A DNA stretch of 64,000 nucleotides from Owenweeksia sp. (lineage in GTDB: Bacteria; Bacteroidota; Bacteroidia; Flavobacteriales; Schleiferiaceae), in contig NZNV01000041.1 of the NCBI GenBank assembly GCA_002695025.1, forward strand, positions 62,001 through 126,000. The letters are read 5' to 3'. Shown one piece after another: positions 7,651 to 16,805 of this stretch. Each line of letters opens with the position of its first letter. The first letter of the stretch is position 1. A program made the translations under genes and the position numbers. Under the pieces are notes generated by a model. The model had not been told where the DNA came from. It ran no database searches and worked only from the letters and a program-made list of their open reading frames with translations.

Positions 7651-10600
7651 TTAGAATGTTGCTTTTAGGCCAAACCCGTATGTGCGTACACTAGGGTTAG
7701 CACTGAACTCTCCAAAATCTGCTTCAATGCCATTACCGAAGGTAGTGGTCTCAGGATCCACAAACTGGTTATCAACCGGCCTGAAAATAAGCAGGTTTCT
7801 TCCAAACACACTCACTGAAAGAGAAGCAAAGGGCGTGTCATTCAACAAACGTTGAGGTATAGTATAACCCAGGGTTACCTCTCTTAACTTAACATAAGAC
7901 TTATCGATCAGGTATTCTTCCGCCAAAGCATCCGCACTATAATAATCGTCCTGGTGCTGCTGATCAATAGCGGTAGTATTCTCTACATAAATGATAGAAC
8001 CGTCATCCTGTTCTACCTTTTGTACAGAGTTTGGAACCACCCATGGTTTACGATCGTTGAAAGTGGTCTTCACTCCGTTACCAGTAAAATTATTGATATC
8101 TGCCGTCCTGGAGAACATTACCCCTCCAATGCGGGCATCTACAGTAGCACCTAACGTAATACCCTTGTACCCAAAGCGGTTGGTCACACCCAGGATATAA
8201 TCATACTGCGCGTTGCCCTTCAAAACTTTATCAGTAGAAGCCACCGGAACACCATTGTCATCTACCACTACGCGGCCATCGGGAGAAGTTTCGGGAACAC
8301 TGTATTCGTATACACCCAAAGGCTGACCTGGCACGGCAAAGAAACCTATGGTACTCAGACCCCCGAGGGTAACTTTTTCCAAACCATCGTTTAGTCGGAT
8401 CAGCTTATTGTCGTTATTGGAATAATTGGTAGAAAGCGTCCAGGTAAAACCTCCCAGATCATCTTTCTTCAAGATGTCCACAGACACCAGGGCTTCAATA
8501 CCCTTGTTTACGATCTCACCCACGTTTTGGGTAATAACAGTCCAGCCAGATTCACCGGCCAGTGGAACACCAAGAATCAGGTCTGTGGTTACACGATTGT
8601 AATACGTCAGATCTACCGTTACCCGTGTAAAAAACCGGAACTCACCACCAATCTCAAACTCCTTGGTAATTTCAGGCTGCAGATCTGGACTCCCTAAGCG
8701 ATTGCTGATCGAAAAGGCGTTAATACCACCCACAGGAAAATCGTAAGTCCTGAATGGAACATTTACAGATTTTTGCTCAAAATAGGATTTAGTCACATAT
8801 ACCGGTGCATCATTACCGGTGCTACCGTAGCCAACCCTCAACTTACCGTAATTCCAAACGGTGGAACGCACTTTAAGAAGGTCGGTAAGAACAAAGCTGG
8901 CGTTAGCACCACCGTAAAAGAACCCGTTATTTTCCTTAGGAAGAGTTGAAGACTTATCATAACGCGCACTCAGGTTCAGGAAGATCATATTCTTATAATC
9001 AAAACTGGCCTGAGAATACACACCTCCATATCTCCGTAACGACTGGTTTTCTATACCGATACTGAATTGTGCTTTATCCTCGGGTACAGAAGGCTGGTTA
9101 GGACTGTTGCTAATGTCATAAAAACCCGGTATGGTGAGGTCGTTCACAAAGGCATCTACATCAGTAAAGGCCCTTTCATTGATGTTCAAACCAGCCAGGA
9201 TGTCCATTCCAAGGTCCTTGGTAAGATCAAACTTCTTGGTAGAAAGAATGAAGTCATGGTTTAACTGGCGCTGCGTGTAAAGTCTTTCACGTACAGAACC
9301 ACGATCCTCACTGCTGGTACCATCATTGGGTGTACCGGCCTGCGCATCGATAACGGCTTCCCAGATATTATAGTTATCCGTGCCGTAATCAAAACCGAAA
9401 CGATAGGTACCAGTCAGCCAATCGGTAAGCTCAACCGAACTTTCCAGTCCTCCGAAGAATTTACTACCCCTGAACTTACTTCCAAACTCATTAAGAGTAA
9501 AGTATGGGTTTACCACGCCATAAGGGGTAAAGTAGTTATCTATATTGTAAAACTTGTTGGTGTAGTCAGACATATCCACAATGCTGATATCCCTTGGTAT
9601 CTGCATAATGTTGTTATATACAGTAGGTCCCTGACCGGTAGGAACAAAACTGGATTTGGTATCACTGAAGTTCAATGAGCCACTGAAGTTGAAGATACCG
9701 GCATTCCTGGAGCCGCGCAGGGCTACCGTATTCCTGTTATACGTATCTACATCGGTAGGATAAATACCATCCGTTTTGGTGTTGGAGAATGAAACGTAAT
9801 AGCTTCCCTTCTCATCTCCTCCGTTAAAGGAAATTGAATTCTGATAGGAAACCCCTGTTTCAAAGAAATCCCGCACGTTATCGGGAAGGTGAACGTAAGG
9901 CTTCAGGAGTTGTGAATTATCCACTACGTTACCCCAAACACGTTCCTTTCCATCGTATTTAGGACCCCAGGAGCCGTTTTCTCCCAACAAATGGGTACCA
10001 TCCCAACCCTGACCAAAATCTTCCTGGAAAGTAGGCAGGATATAGACATCGCTGAAGCTTACATTGCCCGCGTATGAGATGCCGAAGTTTTGCTTGCCTG
10101 CAGGGGAGGTCTTTCCTTTTTTAGTAGTTATAAGCACCACACCGTTTGAAGCCCTGGAACCGTATAAGGCCGTTGCACTAGCTCCCTTAAGGATAGAAAT
10201 GTTCTCTATATCCTCGGGGTTAATAGCGTTGGCACCGTTACCAAAGTCAGCTCCCAGGTTCAAGGAGTTGATATTGGAAGAGTTATTGAAAATCGGAACC
10301 CCGTCAATTACAAACAGTGGTTGGTTATCCTGGTCAACCGACTGCAGACCACGGATGATGATCCGGGAAGAAGAACCGGGACTACCTGAAGCCGAGGAGA
10401 TATTTACACCCGCTACCTTACCCTGAATAGCATTCAGTGGACTGCGGTCGCCACCTTCGGTTACTTCATCCGAACTCACATTGGAGGAAGTATAACCCAG
10501 TGAACGCTTTTCCCTGGACACCCCTAAAGCAGTTACCACTACTTCCTGGAGTGATTCGGTAGATTGTTTGAGCTGGACCACAACGTAATCCTCAGAACCC

Positions 10601-10860
10601 AATGCTACCTCTTTTTCTTCCATACCAATAGATTTGAATACCAGTGTAGCATTGGCGCTGCTAACTGTTAATTCAAATTTTCCCTCAATATTGGTGGCTG
10701 TACCGTTTTGAGTACCCTTTTCCAGCACTGCAACTCCGGGAAGAGTTTCACCGGATCCGGCATCCCGAACGACACCAGAAATAGTACGGGATTGTGCAAA
10801 GCCCAATTGCATGCACAAAACCCATAGCAGCACTGCAAGCAGTGAAGCTTTGTTTTTCAT
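7651..10860 (-). CDS. SusC/RagA-family TonB-dependent outer membrane transporter
   Basis: A 1069-residue TonB-dependent transporter. In order: a signal peptide (cleavage near LGFAQS, about residue 22); a carboxypeptidase-regulatory-like domain (about 25-105, TISGVVRDAGSGETLPGVAV); a plug with the SusC hallmark LFVIDGVPI and the IIIRGLQS strand (about 115-245); and a long beta barrel ending in TYGFGLKATF with a terminal aromatic residue. It heads a four-gene operon with susD and two lipoproteins. It imports large nutrients across the outer membrane using proton-motive force through TonB. No anti-sigma/sigma pair is adjacent, so control must lie elsewhere. Confidence 0.96.
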   Translation of the reverse strand: MKNKASLLAVLLWVLCMQLGFAQSRTISGVVRDAGSGETLPGVAVLEKGTQNGTATNIEGKFELTVSSANATLVFKSIGMEEKEVALGSEDYVVVQLKQSTESLQEVVVTALGVSREKRSLGYTSSNVSSDEVTEGGDRSPLNAIQGKVAGVNISSASGSPGSSSRIIIRGLQSVDQDNQPLFVIDGVPIFNNSSNINSLNLGADFGNGANAINPEDIENISILKGASATALYGSRASNGVVLITTKKGKTSPAGKQNFGISYAGNVSFSDVYILPTFQEDFGQGWDGTHLLGENGSWGPKYDGKERVWGNVVDNSQLLKPYVHLPDNVRDFFETGVSYQNSISFNGGDEKGSYYVSFSNTKTDGIYPTDVDTYNRNTVALRGSRNAGIFNFSGSLNFSDTKSSFVPTGQGPTVYNNIMQIPRDISIVDMSDYTNKFYNIDNYFTPYGVVNPYFTLNEFGSKFRGSKFFGGLESSVELTDWLTGTYRFGFDYGTDNYNIWEAVIDAQAGTPNDGTSSEDRGSVRERLYTQRQLNHDFILSTKKFDLTKDLGMDILAGLNINERAFTDVDAFVNDLTIPGFYDISNSPNQPSVPEDKAQFSIGIENQSLRRYGGVYSQASFDYKNMIFLNLSARYDKSSTLPKENNGFFYGGANASFVLTDLLKVRSTVWNYGKLRVGYGSTGNDAPVYVTKSYFEQKSVNVPFRTYDFPVGGINAFSISNRLGSPDLQPEITKEFEIGGEFRFFTRVTVDLTYYNRVTTDLILGVPLAGESGWTVITQNVGEIVNKGIEALVSVDILKKDDLGGFTWTLSTNYSNNDNKLIRLNDGLEKVTLGGLSTIGFFAVPGQPLGVYEYSVPETSPDGRVVVDDNGVPVASTDKVLKGNAQYDYILGVTNRFGYKGITLGATVDARIGGVMFSRTADINNFTGNGVKTTFNDRKPWVVPNSVQKVEQDDGSIIYVENTTAIDQQHQDDYYSADALAEEYLIDKSYVKLREVTLGYTIPQRLLNDTPFASLSVSVFGRNLLIFRPVDNQFVDPETTTFGNGIEADFGEFSANPSVRTYGFGLKATF

Positions 10861-11011
10861 GTAGGTAAAATTTTGTGTTAAACGTTATACGAATGTGGCA
10901 AGAAATATTCGGATAATCAATGCCGCTAATAAAAAAATGTTAATCAAGTGTTAACATTCCTATGCGTGCATATTAAAAAATGGCAGTGATAGATATTGAT
11001 TATCAGTAATA

Positions 11012-12460
11012 TTAATCTTCCGAATTGGGATTATCCGGTTTTTTGATATAATAACGATCCAACACCACCAACAGGGCCGAGAAACCCCATACCGGGCAGG
11101 CAGCTTTATCCATATCCAGGAAATTGTTGAGGAAACCATGAGACCAATACGTAATAAGCCCCATTAAAGCAGCTAAAGCAATCAATTTCAGCTTCTCATC
11201 CTCCAACTTATAATATACTCGTATACCGGTAAGAATAGTAATTACCACAATGGCTAATACGGATAACATGCCCAGAATTCCCGATTCAGCCAGCGGACCA
11301 ATGTATTCGCTGTGTGCATTACCTAAATCACCCGCATTGGTACTAATTATAGTTTTTTCCGATGGCTTTTGGTATGAAGCATACTGGAACATATAGGTAC
11401 CGGGACCGAAACCAAACACAGGACGCTCCTTAAACATGCGTAAGGCCGATTTCCATCTATTGATACGCTCCAGGTTACTTACATCCGAGGAAATATTCGA
11501 AATGGATTCTACGTGTTCGGTAAGGTTATCACTACTCACCTGCTCGTTCTGTTCAAACATATTGATCAGGTCATTGCGGGAATAAACCAGGAATAATACC
11601 ACAACCACACCCATACTCAGCAACACCTCTTTCCTTACCCTGAGCACAATGAGCAACATGGCAACAAAAGAAATTACCAGGCTTACCCAGGCCGCCCGGG
11701 TAAAGGAAAATATAACCGCCACCGAAAGCAGGCAGAAAAAAACAAAACCCAACACCCGCAAATTGAGATTGTGTTTGTACAAAAAGGCAAATACAAAAGC
11801 TATAGGAACGTACATAGCCAGCACCGCACCGTATACCGTGTGTTCCTTAAAGAAGGGAAACATTACCCAGGTACCTGCCTGGCGGGTAAAATCAAACTGG
11901 TAATGCATGTATAAGGTGTAGAGTACAGCTATAGAGAGGGAGATCATGAACAACCAGAAAAAATGATTGATCTTTTTACGACTCCTGAAGATCTGCGACA
12001 TCAGGAAGAAAAAAACCGAGAGAAACCATATCCTGGCAACCACATATTTTACCGAAACAAAAGGCATCTCACTGGTAAAAGTGGTCATGATCATCCACAT
12101 CAGATTAAAGAGTATAGCCAGTGAAAGCGGATGAGTAACCACCTTAGGATCAAAATTGCCCATATAGAGCACTTTCACCAGAAAAAGTAAGGTAATGCCA
12201 AATAATATAGGTTCGGTGGGAATACTGAAGCCTATATGCATATCCTCATTGTAATAAAATACCGAAACCGGGGTGGCTAACACCAGGAAAAGCACCGCCT
12301 TGTCCAATGACAAAACGATAAACGCCACCAGGGCCAGTGCAAAAGGAATGATCAGCCCCCAAAAATTCTCGGTAAGTATAAATACCACGTTAAGAAGGCT
12401 GAAAAGCCCTCCAACAAAGGCAATTATGCGATCATCGGTATTCCTGAAGAATGATCTCAC
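11012..12460 (-). CDS. O-antigen ligase / Wzy-type polymerase family membrane protein
   Basis: A 482-residue integral membrane protein with about 11-12 predicted membrane segments. The large periplasmic loop carries motifs of the O-antigen ligase/polymerase family: FSFTRAAW, then GFGPGTYMFQYASY and NAHSEYIGPLAESG. WaaL and Wzy cannot be separated by sequence alone; the wzz and wzx neighbours favour a role in polymerising a surface polysaccharide. The start is GTG at 12460, two bases after the wzz stop. The last residues form a charged cytoplasmic tail. It ends the wzx-wzz-wzy group. Confidence 0.85.
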   Translation of the reverse strand: MRSFFRNTDDRIIAFVGGLFSLLNVVFILTENFWGLIIPFALALVAFIVLSLDKAVLFLVLATPVSVFYYNEDMHIGFSIPTEPILFGITLLFLVKVLYMGNFDPKVVTHPLSLAILFNLMWMIMTTFTSEMPFVSVKYVVARIWFLSVFFFLMSQIFRSRKKINHFFWLFMISLSIAVLYTLYMHYQFDFTRQAGTWVMFPFFKEHTVYGAVLAMYVPIAFVFAFLYKHNLNLRVLGFVFFCLLSVAVIFSFTRAAWVSLVISFVAMLLIVLRVRKEVLLSMGVVVVLFLVYSRNDLINMFEQNEQVSSDNLTEHVESISNISSDVSNLERINRWKSALRMFKERPVFGFGPGTYMFQYASYQKPSEKTIISTNAGDLGNAHSEYIGPLAESGILGMLSVLAIVVITILTGIRVYYKLEDEKLKLIALAALMGLITYWSHGFLNNFLDMDKAACPVWGFSALLVVLDRYYIKKPDNPNSED

Positions 12461-12462
12461 AG

Positions 12463-13497
12463 CTAGCTATCTTGCCGTGAACCTCTGATGGTATCCATTA
12501 TGAGGATGATGATCAGGGTAATCACAAAGGCACCCATAGCCGATACCAGTACAATGAGCCAGCGTGTGGGATAGGATTTTTTCTCAGCCGGATACGCCAG
12601 GTTCACCTTAAAGGAGGCAGGCAGGGATTGCTCCACATCTACCCGGGCCTGGTCCAGCTTGGTTTTGATCTGTACCAGCTGACCCCGCAGGTACTGCAAT
12701 TCATCCCGTACTGATACATAAGGGCCACCATATTTAGCCAGGGTATCCAATTTTACCTGAATACCACGTGCCTGCCAGCTATCTTCACCGTTGGAAGCAA
12801 TTTCAAAAGCCAGTTGCTCACTGTATACGGCAGACTGTCCTTCATAATCATGAACGCCTTTAAAGCGCAATACGGTGAGGGAATCTTCCAGCTTGTCCAC
12901 TTCCCTTTTCAGATCATCGTATTCTCCCTGGATGATCTGCAAACCCTGCAGGGCACGTTCTTTCTGTATGCGGTTCTTCGCCTCATCCAGTAAAAGCACA
13001 ATGTCATTGGCAATAAGTGCGGCTGTATCCGGGTCTGTATCCAGAACATTTATTTCTACGGACATGAACTCTGTACGTTCAAAAGAAATGTTATCATCAA
13101 AGGTGTCGTACAGTTCTGTGCGTATGAATTTGCTACTACTATCAATACCATAGTGATGGGCCAGATCATACTTCTCAATAACCCGGTCGCGAATCTCATC
13201 CGAGTTCAGGATCTGGAGAAGTTGCTCAGCCTCATCTTCCGCACCGAACTCCAGAATATCCTGTCCGCGTGAGGCAAATTGCTGCGGCAAAAGAGCTTTG
13301 GACAGGGAGTTGGTAGTAGTGGGAAATACTGTTACCGTTGATTTATACTTGGGTTCAATAAAAGCAGAACCGCTGAAGATTGCCGCCAGTATGGCTGCCA
13401 GAATGGTTATACCCAGCAAGGGCACACGCCACTTATAGAGGTATACGATCAGGTTTCTGGAATCAAATACCCGGGCACTATCTGTATTTTCCTGCAT
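12463..13497 (-). CDS. Wzz-family polysaccharide chain-length determinant
   Basis: A 344-residue inner membrane protein with the Wzz layout: a cytoplasmic N-terminus, a first membrane helix at about 28-50, a long periplasmic region rich in coiled coil (about 180-215, ending in RVDVEQSLP), and a second membrane helix at about 312-335 preceded by a Pro-containing stretch (YPAEKKSYPTRW). There is no C-terminal tyrosine kinase domain, so it is the Wzz type rather than the Wzc type. It sets the length of polysaccharide chains made by the adjacent polymerase. It lies 51 bases after wzx and two bases before the polymerase. Confidence 0.87.
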   Translation of the reverse strand: MQENTDSARVFDSRNLIVYLYKWRVPLLGITILAAILAAIFSGSAFIEPKYKSTVTVFPTTTNSLSKALLPQQFASRGQDILEFGAEDEAEQLLQILNSDEIRDRVIEKYDLAHHYGIDSSSKFIRTELYDTFDDNISFERTEFMSVEINVLDTDPDTAALIANDIVLLLDEAKNRIQKERALQGLQIIQGEYDDLKREVDKLEDSLTVLRFKGVHDYEGQSAVYSEQLAFEIASNGEDSWQARGIQVKLDTLAKYGGPYVSVRDELQYLRGQLVQIKTKLDQARVDVEQSLPASFKVNLAYPAEKKSYPTRWLIVLVSAMGAFVITLIIILIMDTIRGSRQDS

Positions 13498-13548
13498 GAG
13501 TTCTGTAAAAATTTGCGCAAAAATATAAAAACAGCAAAACCTTTAGGG

Positions 13549-14988
13549 CTACTTCAAACGAGACTTCATCAAATCTATTGCTGTTTGATAATTAAACAGT
13601 TTCAGGAACAGCGCAAAGCTCATGACCAACCCAAAGGAAAGAATGATATTGGTCAGAACCGGAAGAGGCAGGTATTGCAAAAGATAAACGGTACCAACTG
13701 AAACCAGCACAAAGGCTGAAAGACGTAAAACGTATGAAGCCGGAAAGCTTATCTGCAACAGCCTGAACGAATAGAACACCTGAGCCAGTGCAGCAAGCAA
13801 TTGAGTAAACACAGTAGCAATAGCCGCCCCTTCAGCACCATAATCCGGGATCAGGATAAAGTTCAGGATAATGTTAAGCACAAAACCTACCAGGGCGATG
13901 GTATTGAGGGTCTTTAATTTGCCCGCAGCAGTCAGTAAGGTCCCGAATATGAAAGTGGTTCCAAAACCAATGCTGCTGGAGATCAGTAGCTCAAAAACGT
14001 GAGCTACCGAAGGATCATCCACCTGGTAAAGCTTGTCCATGATAGGAGAGGCATTAAAACCGGCTACTAAGGACACCCCCAACAACACCGTAAATACCAG
14101 GTTGAAAGATAAACGTGTAAGGTTGCTTACATCCTCCTTACGCCCCAGCATGGCACTGAACATGGGCAACAGTAATACACCAAAGAGATAACCCAGCTGG
14201 TTAACCATGTCCAGCAAACGGAAGGAAGCGGCATAAATGCCACTTTCATACGATCCTACCAGCCGCTCTACCATAATACCATCTACACGGGTGTATAAAG
14301 ACATCAAGAGGATAAGCAGAGCATAAGGTATGCTCTTCCGCAAGCCTTTCCCATAAGATCCGAAATTGATCCTCCAGGTGAAAACGCGCACTTTTTTCCA
14401 CACCAGGAAAAAAGCAATTACCGAGGCTATTATATAACTAAGGCTTTGCGCCAGCGCGTAATACACTACATTAAACTCCAATACATCCTCCAGCCCGAAA
14501 AGCAAAATGCCACACAGCACAATCATCAACGTTTTATCCACTACACTCAAAAGACTGTCGGCACGAAAGAATTGCATACCTGACAAATTGGAACGGAAAA
14601 AAAGGATGAGTGAGGCGAGGAACTGATTAAAGGAAAGGATCAGCAAGAGAATAAGTGCGGTTTGGCTATAGCCAAATACAAAGCCAGCCACCAGGGTTAC
14701 AACCAGGTAAACAACCCCCAGCATAAACTTAAGGCTGGTAAGATTGGAAAAATTGCGTACCACCTCAGGACGGTTTCGTGACACGGCCTGGTTGTTATAA
14801 TGTGTAAGGCCGAGATCCAAAAGGATATTGAACAACATGGAGAAGTTGAACAGCGCAAAGTACAGGCCGTACTCTTCCGCTCCAACGCGGTTTTGCACCG
14901 GAAGGTCGATCCCGAAAATCCAGGCTGGTTTTACCAGAAGATTCAGAAAGAGCAGCAGTATCAGATTGCTGATAAACTTCTTCTGCAT
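13549..14988 (-). CDS. Wzx-type polysaccharide flippase (MOP superfamily)
   Basis: A 479-residue protein with about 12-14 membrane helices. The N-terminus (LLVKPAWIF...RVGAEEYGLYFALFNF) has the pattern of polysaccharide biosynthesis flippases of the MOP/MVF superfamily, as do the mid-protein SYESGIYAASFRLLDMVNQ and the stretch LNIILNFILIPDYGAEGAA. It moves lipid-linked oligosaccharide across the inner membrane. It is divergent from a glycosyltransferase gene starting 51 bases away and upstream of wzz and the ligase/polymerase. No fault seen. Confidence 0.9.
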   Translation of the reverse strand: MQKKFISNLILLLFLNLLVKPAWIFGIDLPVQNRVGAEEYGLYFALFNFSMLFNILLDLGLTHYNNQAVSRNRPEVVRNFSNLTSLKFMLGVVYLVVTLVAGFVFGYSQTALILLLILSFNQFLASLILFFRSNLSGMQFFRADSLLSVVDKTLMIVLCGILLFGLEDVLEFNVVYYALAQSLSYIIASVIAFFLVWKKVRVFTWRINFGSYGKGLRKSIPYALLILLMSLYTRVDGIMVERLVGSYESGIYAASFRLLDMVNQLGYLFGVLLLPMFSAMLGRKEDVSNLTRLSFNLVFTVLLGVSLVAGFNASPIMDKLYQVDDPSVAHVFELLISSSIGFGTTFIFGTLLTAAGKLKTLNTIALVGFVLNIILNFILIPDYGAEGAAIATVFTQLLAALAQVFYSFRLLQISFPASYVLRLSAFVLVSVGTVYLLQYLPLPVLTNIILSFGLVMSFALFLKLFNYQTAIDLMKSRLK

Positions 14989-15039
14989 AGATCCTTAAAA
15001 ACGGCTAAAGTAAATATTTATGACGCTATATTTGAAGCC

Positions 15040-16176
15040 GTGAAAATAGCTGTAAATACGCGCCTTTTGCTTCCCAATAAGCTGGAAGGTATCGGCTGGT
15101 TTACTTACGAGATTTTCAAGAGGTTGGCCCAGCGCCACCCCGAGGTGGAGTGGATCTTCATTTTTGACCGCCCCTACGAGCCTCGTTTTATTTTTGAAAA
15201 GAACATCACTCCCGTGGTAATCGGGCCCCCGGCCAGGCATCCTATACTGTGGTATATCTGGTTTGAATGGAGCCTGCCCCGCGTTTTCCAAAAACATAAG
15301 CCTGACCTTTTTATATCTACTGATGGTTACGTGAGCTTGCGGAGCAAAGTGCCTGATATTGCAGTTATTCACGACATTAATTTTGAACATCACCCGGAAA
15401 ATATTCCCCGCAAGGCACGTAGTTATTTTTTGAAATATTTCAGGCGTTTTGCCCATAAAGCCTTACGCGTGGCTACTGTTTCGGAATATAGCCGCAAGGA
15501 TATCTGCGCCACCTACGGCATCACCCGCAAAAAGGTGGATGTGGTATACAATGGCGGTGGCGACTTCTTTTTTCCCATTCCGCCTGCCCAGCGCAAGAAG
15601 GTACGTGATGAACTCAGCGGTGGAAGTGAATATTTTATCTTCATCGGGGCACTTAACCCACGCAAGAATATTGATGGCATGCTAAAAGCCTATACCCTTT
15701 ACCGCAACCAGGGAGGCCGGCATAAATTTGTGATTGTGGGCGAAAAAATGTTCTGGAACCAGACTATTGAAACCATTTACCAGAATCACCCCTTTAAGAA
15801 TGATATTATTTTTACCGGGCGCCTGGAGGGAAAAGACCTCAACAAGGTACTGGCTTCTGCCCATGCCTTGCTCTTTGTTTCCCATTTTGAAGGCTTTGGT
15901 ATACCTATCGTTGAAGCTTTTAAGTGTGAGATACCCGTGATCACCGCTTCCACCACCTCCATGCCCGAAGTTGCAGGAGGAGCCGCTCTCATTTGCGACC
16001 CTTCCAAACTGGAACACATTGCGGGTGCCATGGAAAGGATAAATGATAAAGAACTGCGTAAAGACCTGATTGAAAAAGGCAAGGAAAGGGCCCTGATTTT
16101 CACCTGGGAAAATTCAGCGGATATGATGTGGAAGAGTATTGAAAACACCCTGCGGGATGCCGGTACGCCTGCGTAA
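15040..16176 (+). CDS. Glycosyltransferase family 1 (GT-B fold)
   Basis: A 378-residue GT-B glycosyltransferase. I chose GTG at 15040 because the family N-terminus KIAVNTRLLLPNKLEGIG begins there; a frame extended further upstream would run into the divergent wzx gene. The C-terminal half holds FIFIGALNPRKN (200-210), the start of the nucleotide-sugar domain, FTGRLEGKDL (259-267), and the E-x7-E motif E284...E292 (EGFGIPIVE). It probably adds a sugar to the polysaccharide handled by the Wzx/Wzz/Wzy genes next door. The sugar and acceptor cannot be told. The end overlaps rnhB by 20 bases. Confidence 0.88.
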   Translation: MKIAVNTRLLLPNKLEGIGWFTYEIFKRLAQRHPEVEWIFIFDRPYEPRFIFEKNITPVVIGPPARHPILWYIWFEWSLPRVFQKHKPDLFISTDGYVSLRSKVPDIAVIHDINFEHHPENIPRKARSYFLKYFRRFAHKALRVATVSEYSRKDICATYGITRKKVDVVYNGGGDFFFPIPPAQRKKVRDELSGGSEYFIFIGALNPRKNIDGMLKAYTLYRNQGGRHKFVIVGEKMFWNQTIETIYQNHPFKNDIIFTGRLEGKDLNKVLASAHALLFVSHFEGFGIPIVEAFKCEIPVITASTTSMPEVAGGAALICDPSKLEHIAGAMERINDKELRKDLIEKGKERALIFTWENSADMMWKSIENTLRDAGTPA

Positions 16177-16765
16177 TTTCCACACCAAAGGCCTGGTGGA
16201 AGCCGGTTGCGATGAAGCCGGCCGGGGATGTCTGGCGGGCCCGGTAGTGGCAGCTGCCGTAATACTGCCCCCACGCTTCAGCCATCCGTTGCTTAATGAT
16301 TCCAAGCAAATGACCGAAAGTGACCGCAATAAGTTGCGCCTGGTGATTGAGAAGAAAGCTTTAGCCTGGGCCGTTTCCTTTGTAGATCATGAAGAAATTG
16401 ACGCTGTCAATATCCTCAACGCTTCTTTCCTGGCTATGCACCGCGCGGTGGACCAACTTCAGAAAGAACCGGATTGCCTGTTGATTGACGGCAACCGCTT
16501 TAATCCACATAGCCGCTATCCGCACCACTGTATTATCAAGGGAGACGGCAAATTCAAGAACATTGCGGCTGCTTCGGTACTGGCCAAAACCCATCGTGAT
16601 GCCTTTATGGAAAAGCTCAGCGAGGAATTTCCACACTACCAATGGACGTCCAATAAAGGCTATCCCACCCGTAAACATCGCCAGGCCATACTTCAGCACG
16701 GCCCTAGCCCTTATCACCGCAAATCATTTCGCCTGTTGCCCGATCAACTTTCACTCGGTCTCTGA
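16157..16765 (+). CDS. rnhB: Ribonuclease HII
   Basis: RNase HII cuts the RNA strand of RNA-DNA hybrids and starts removal of misincorporated ribonucleotides. The 202 residues show the DEAGRG motif (D19, E20), the third acidic residue D111 (IDGNRF) and D148 (AKTHRD), completing the metal site. I chose the ATG at 16157 over an upstream TTG since the domain begins at residue 12. It overlaps the preceding glycosyltransferase gene by 20 bases, so translation may be coupled. Length fits the family. Confidence 0.95.
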   Translation: MPVRLRNFHTKGLVEAGCDEAGRGCLAGPVVAAAVILPPRFSHPLLNDSKQMTESDRNKLRLVIEKKALAWAVSFVDHEEIDAVNILNASFLAMHRAVDQLQKEPDCLLIDGNRFNPHSRYPHHCIIKGDGKFKNIAAASVLAKTHRDAFMEKLSEEFPHYQWTSNKGYPTRKHRQAILQHGPSPYHRKSFRLLPDQLSLGL

Positions 16766-16777
16766 GTTACTTTATTA

Positions 16778-16785
16778 TACTTTTG
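16778..16785 (+). promoter_or_regulatory. Bacteroidota -7 promoter box upstream of the large lipoprotein gene
   Basis: TACTTTTG matches TAnnTTTG and ends 20 bases before the ATG at 16806. No clear TTTG -33 box is seen. It supports the internal start chosen for the downstream gene. Confidence 0.4.
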
Positions 16786-16805
16786 CCTCAAATTTCACCT
16801 TATTA

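Noticed and set aside
14800-15039. In-frame upstream extension of the GT1 glycosyltransferase
   Set aside because: It lies opposite the 5' end of wzx and has no family similarity; the conserved N-terminus starts at 15040.
16485-16805. In-frame upstream extension of the large lipoprotein
   Set aside because: It overlaps rnhB in another frame, and the signal peptide with lipobox starts only at 16806 behind a -7 box.
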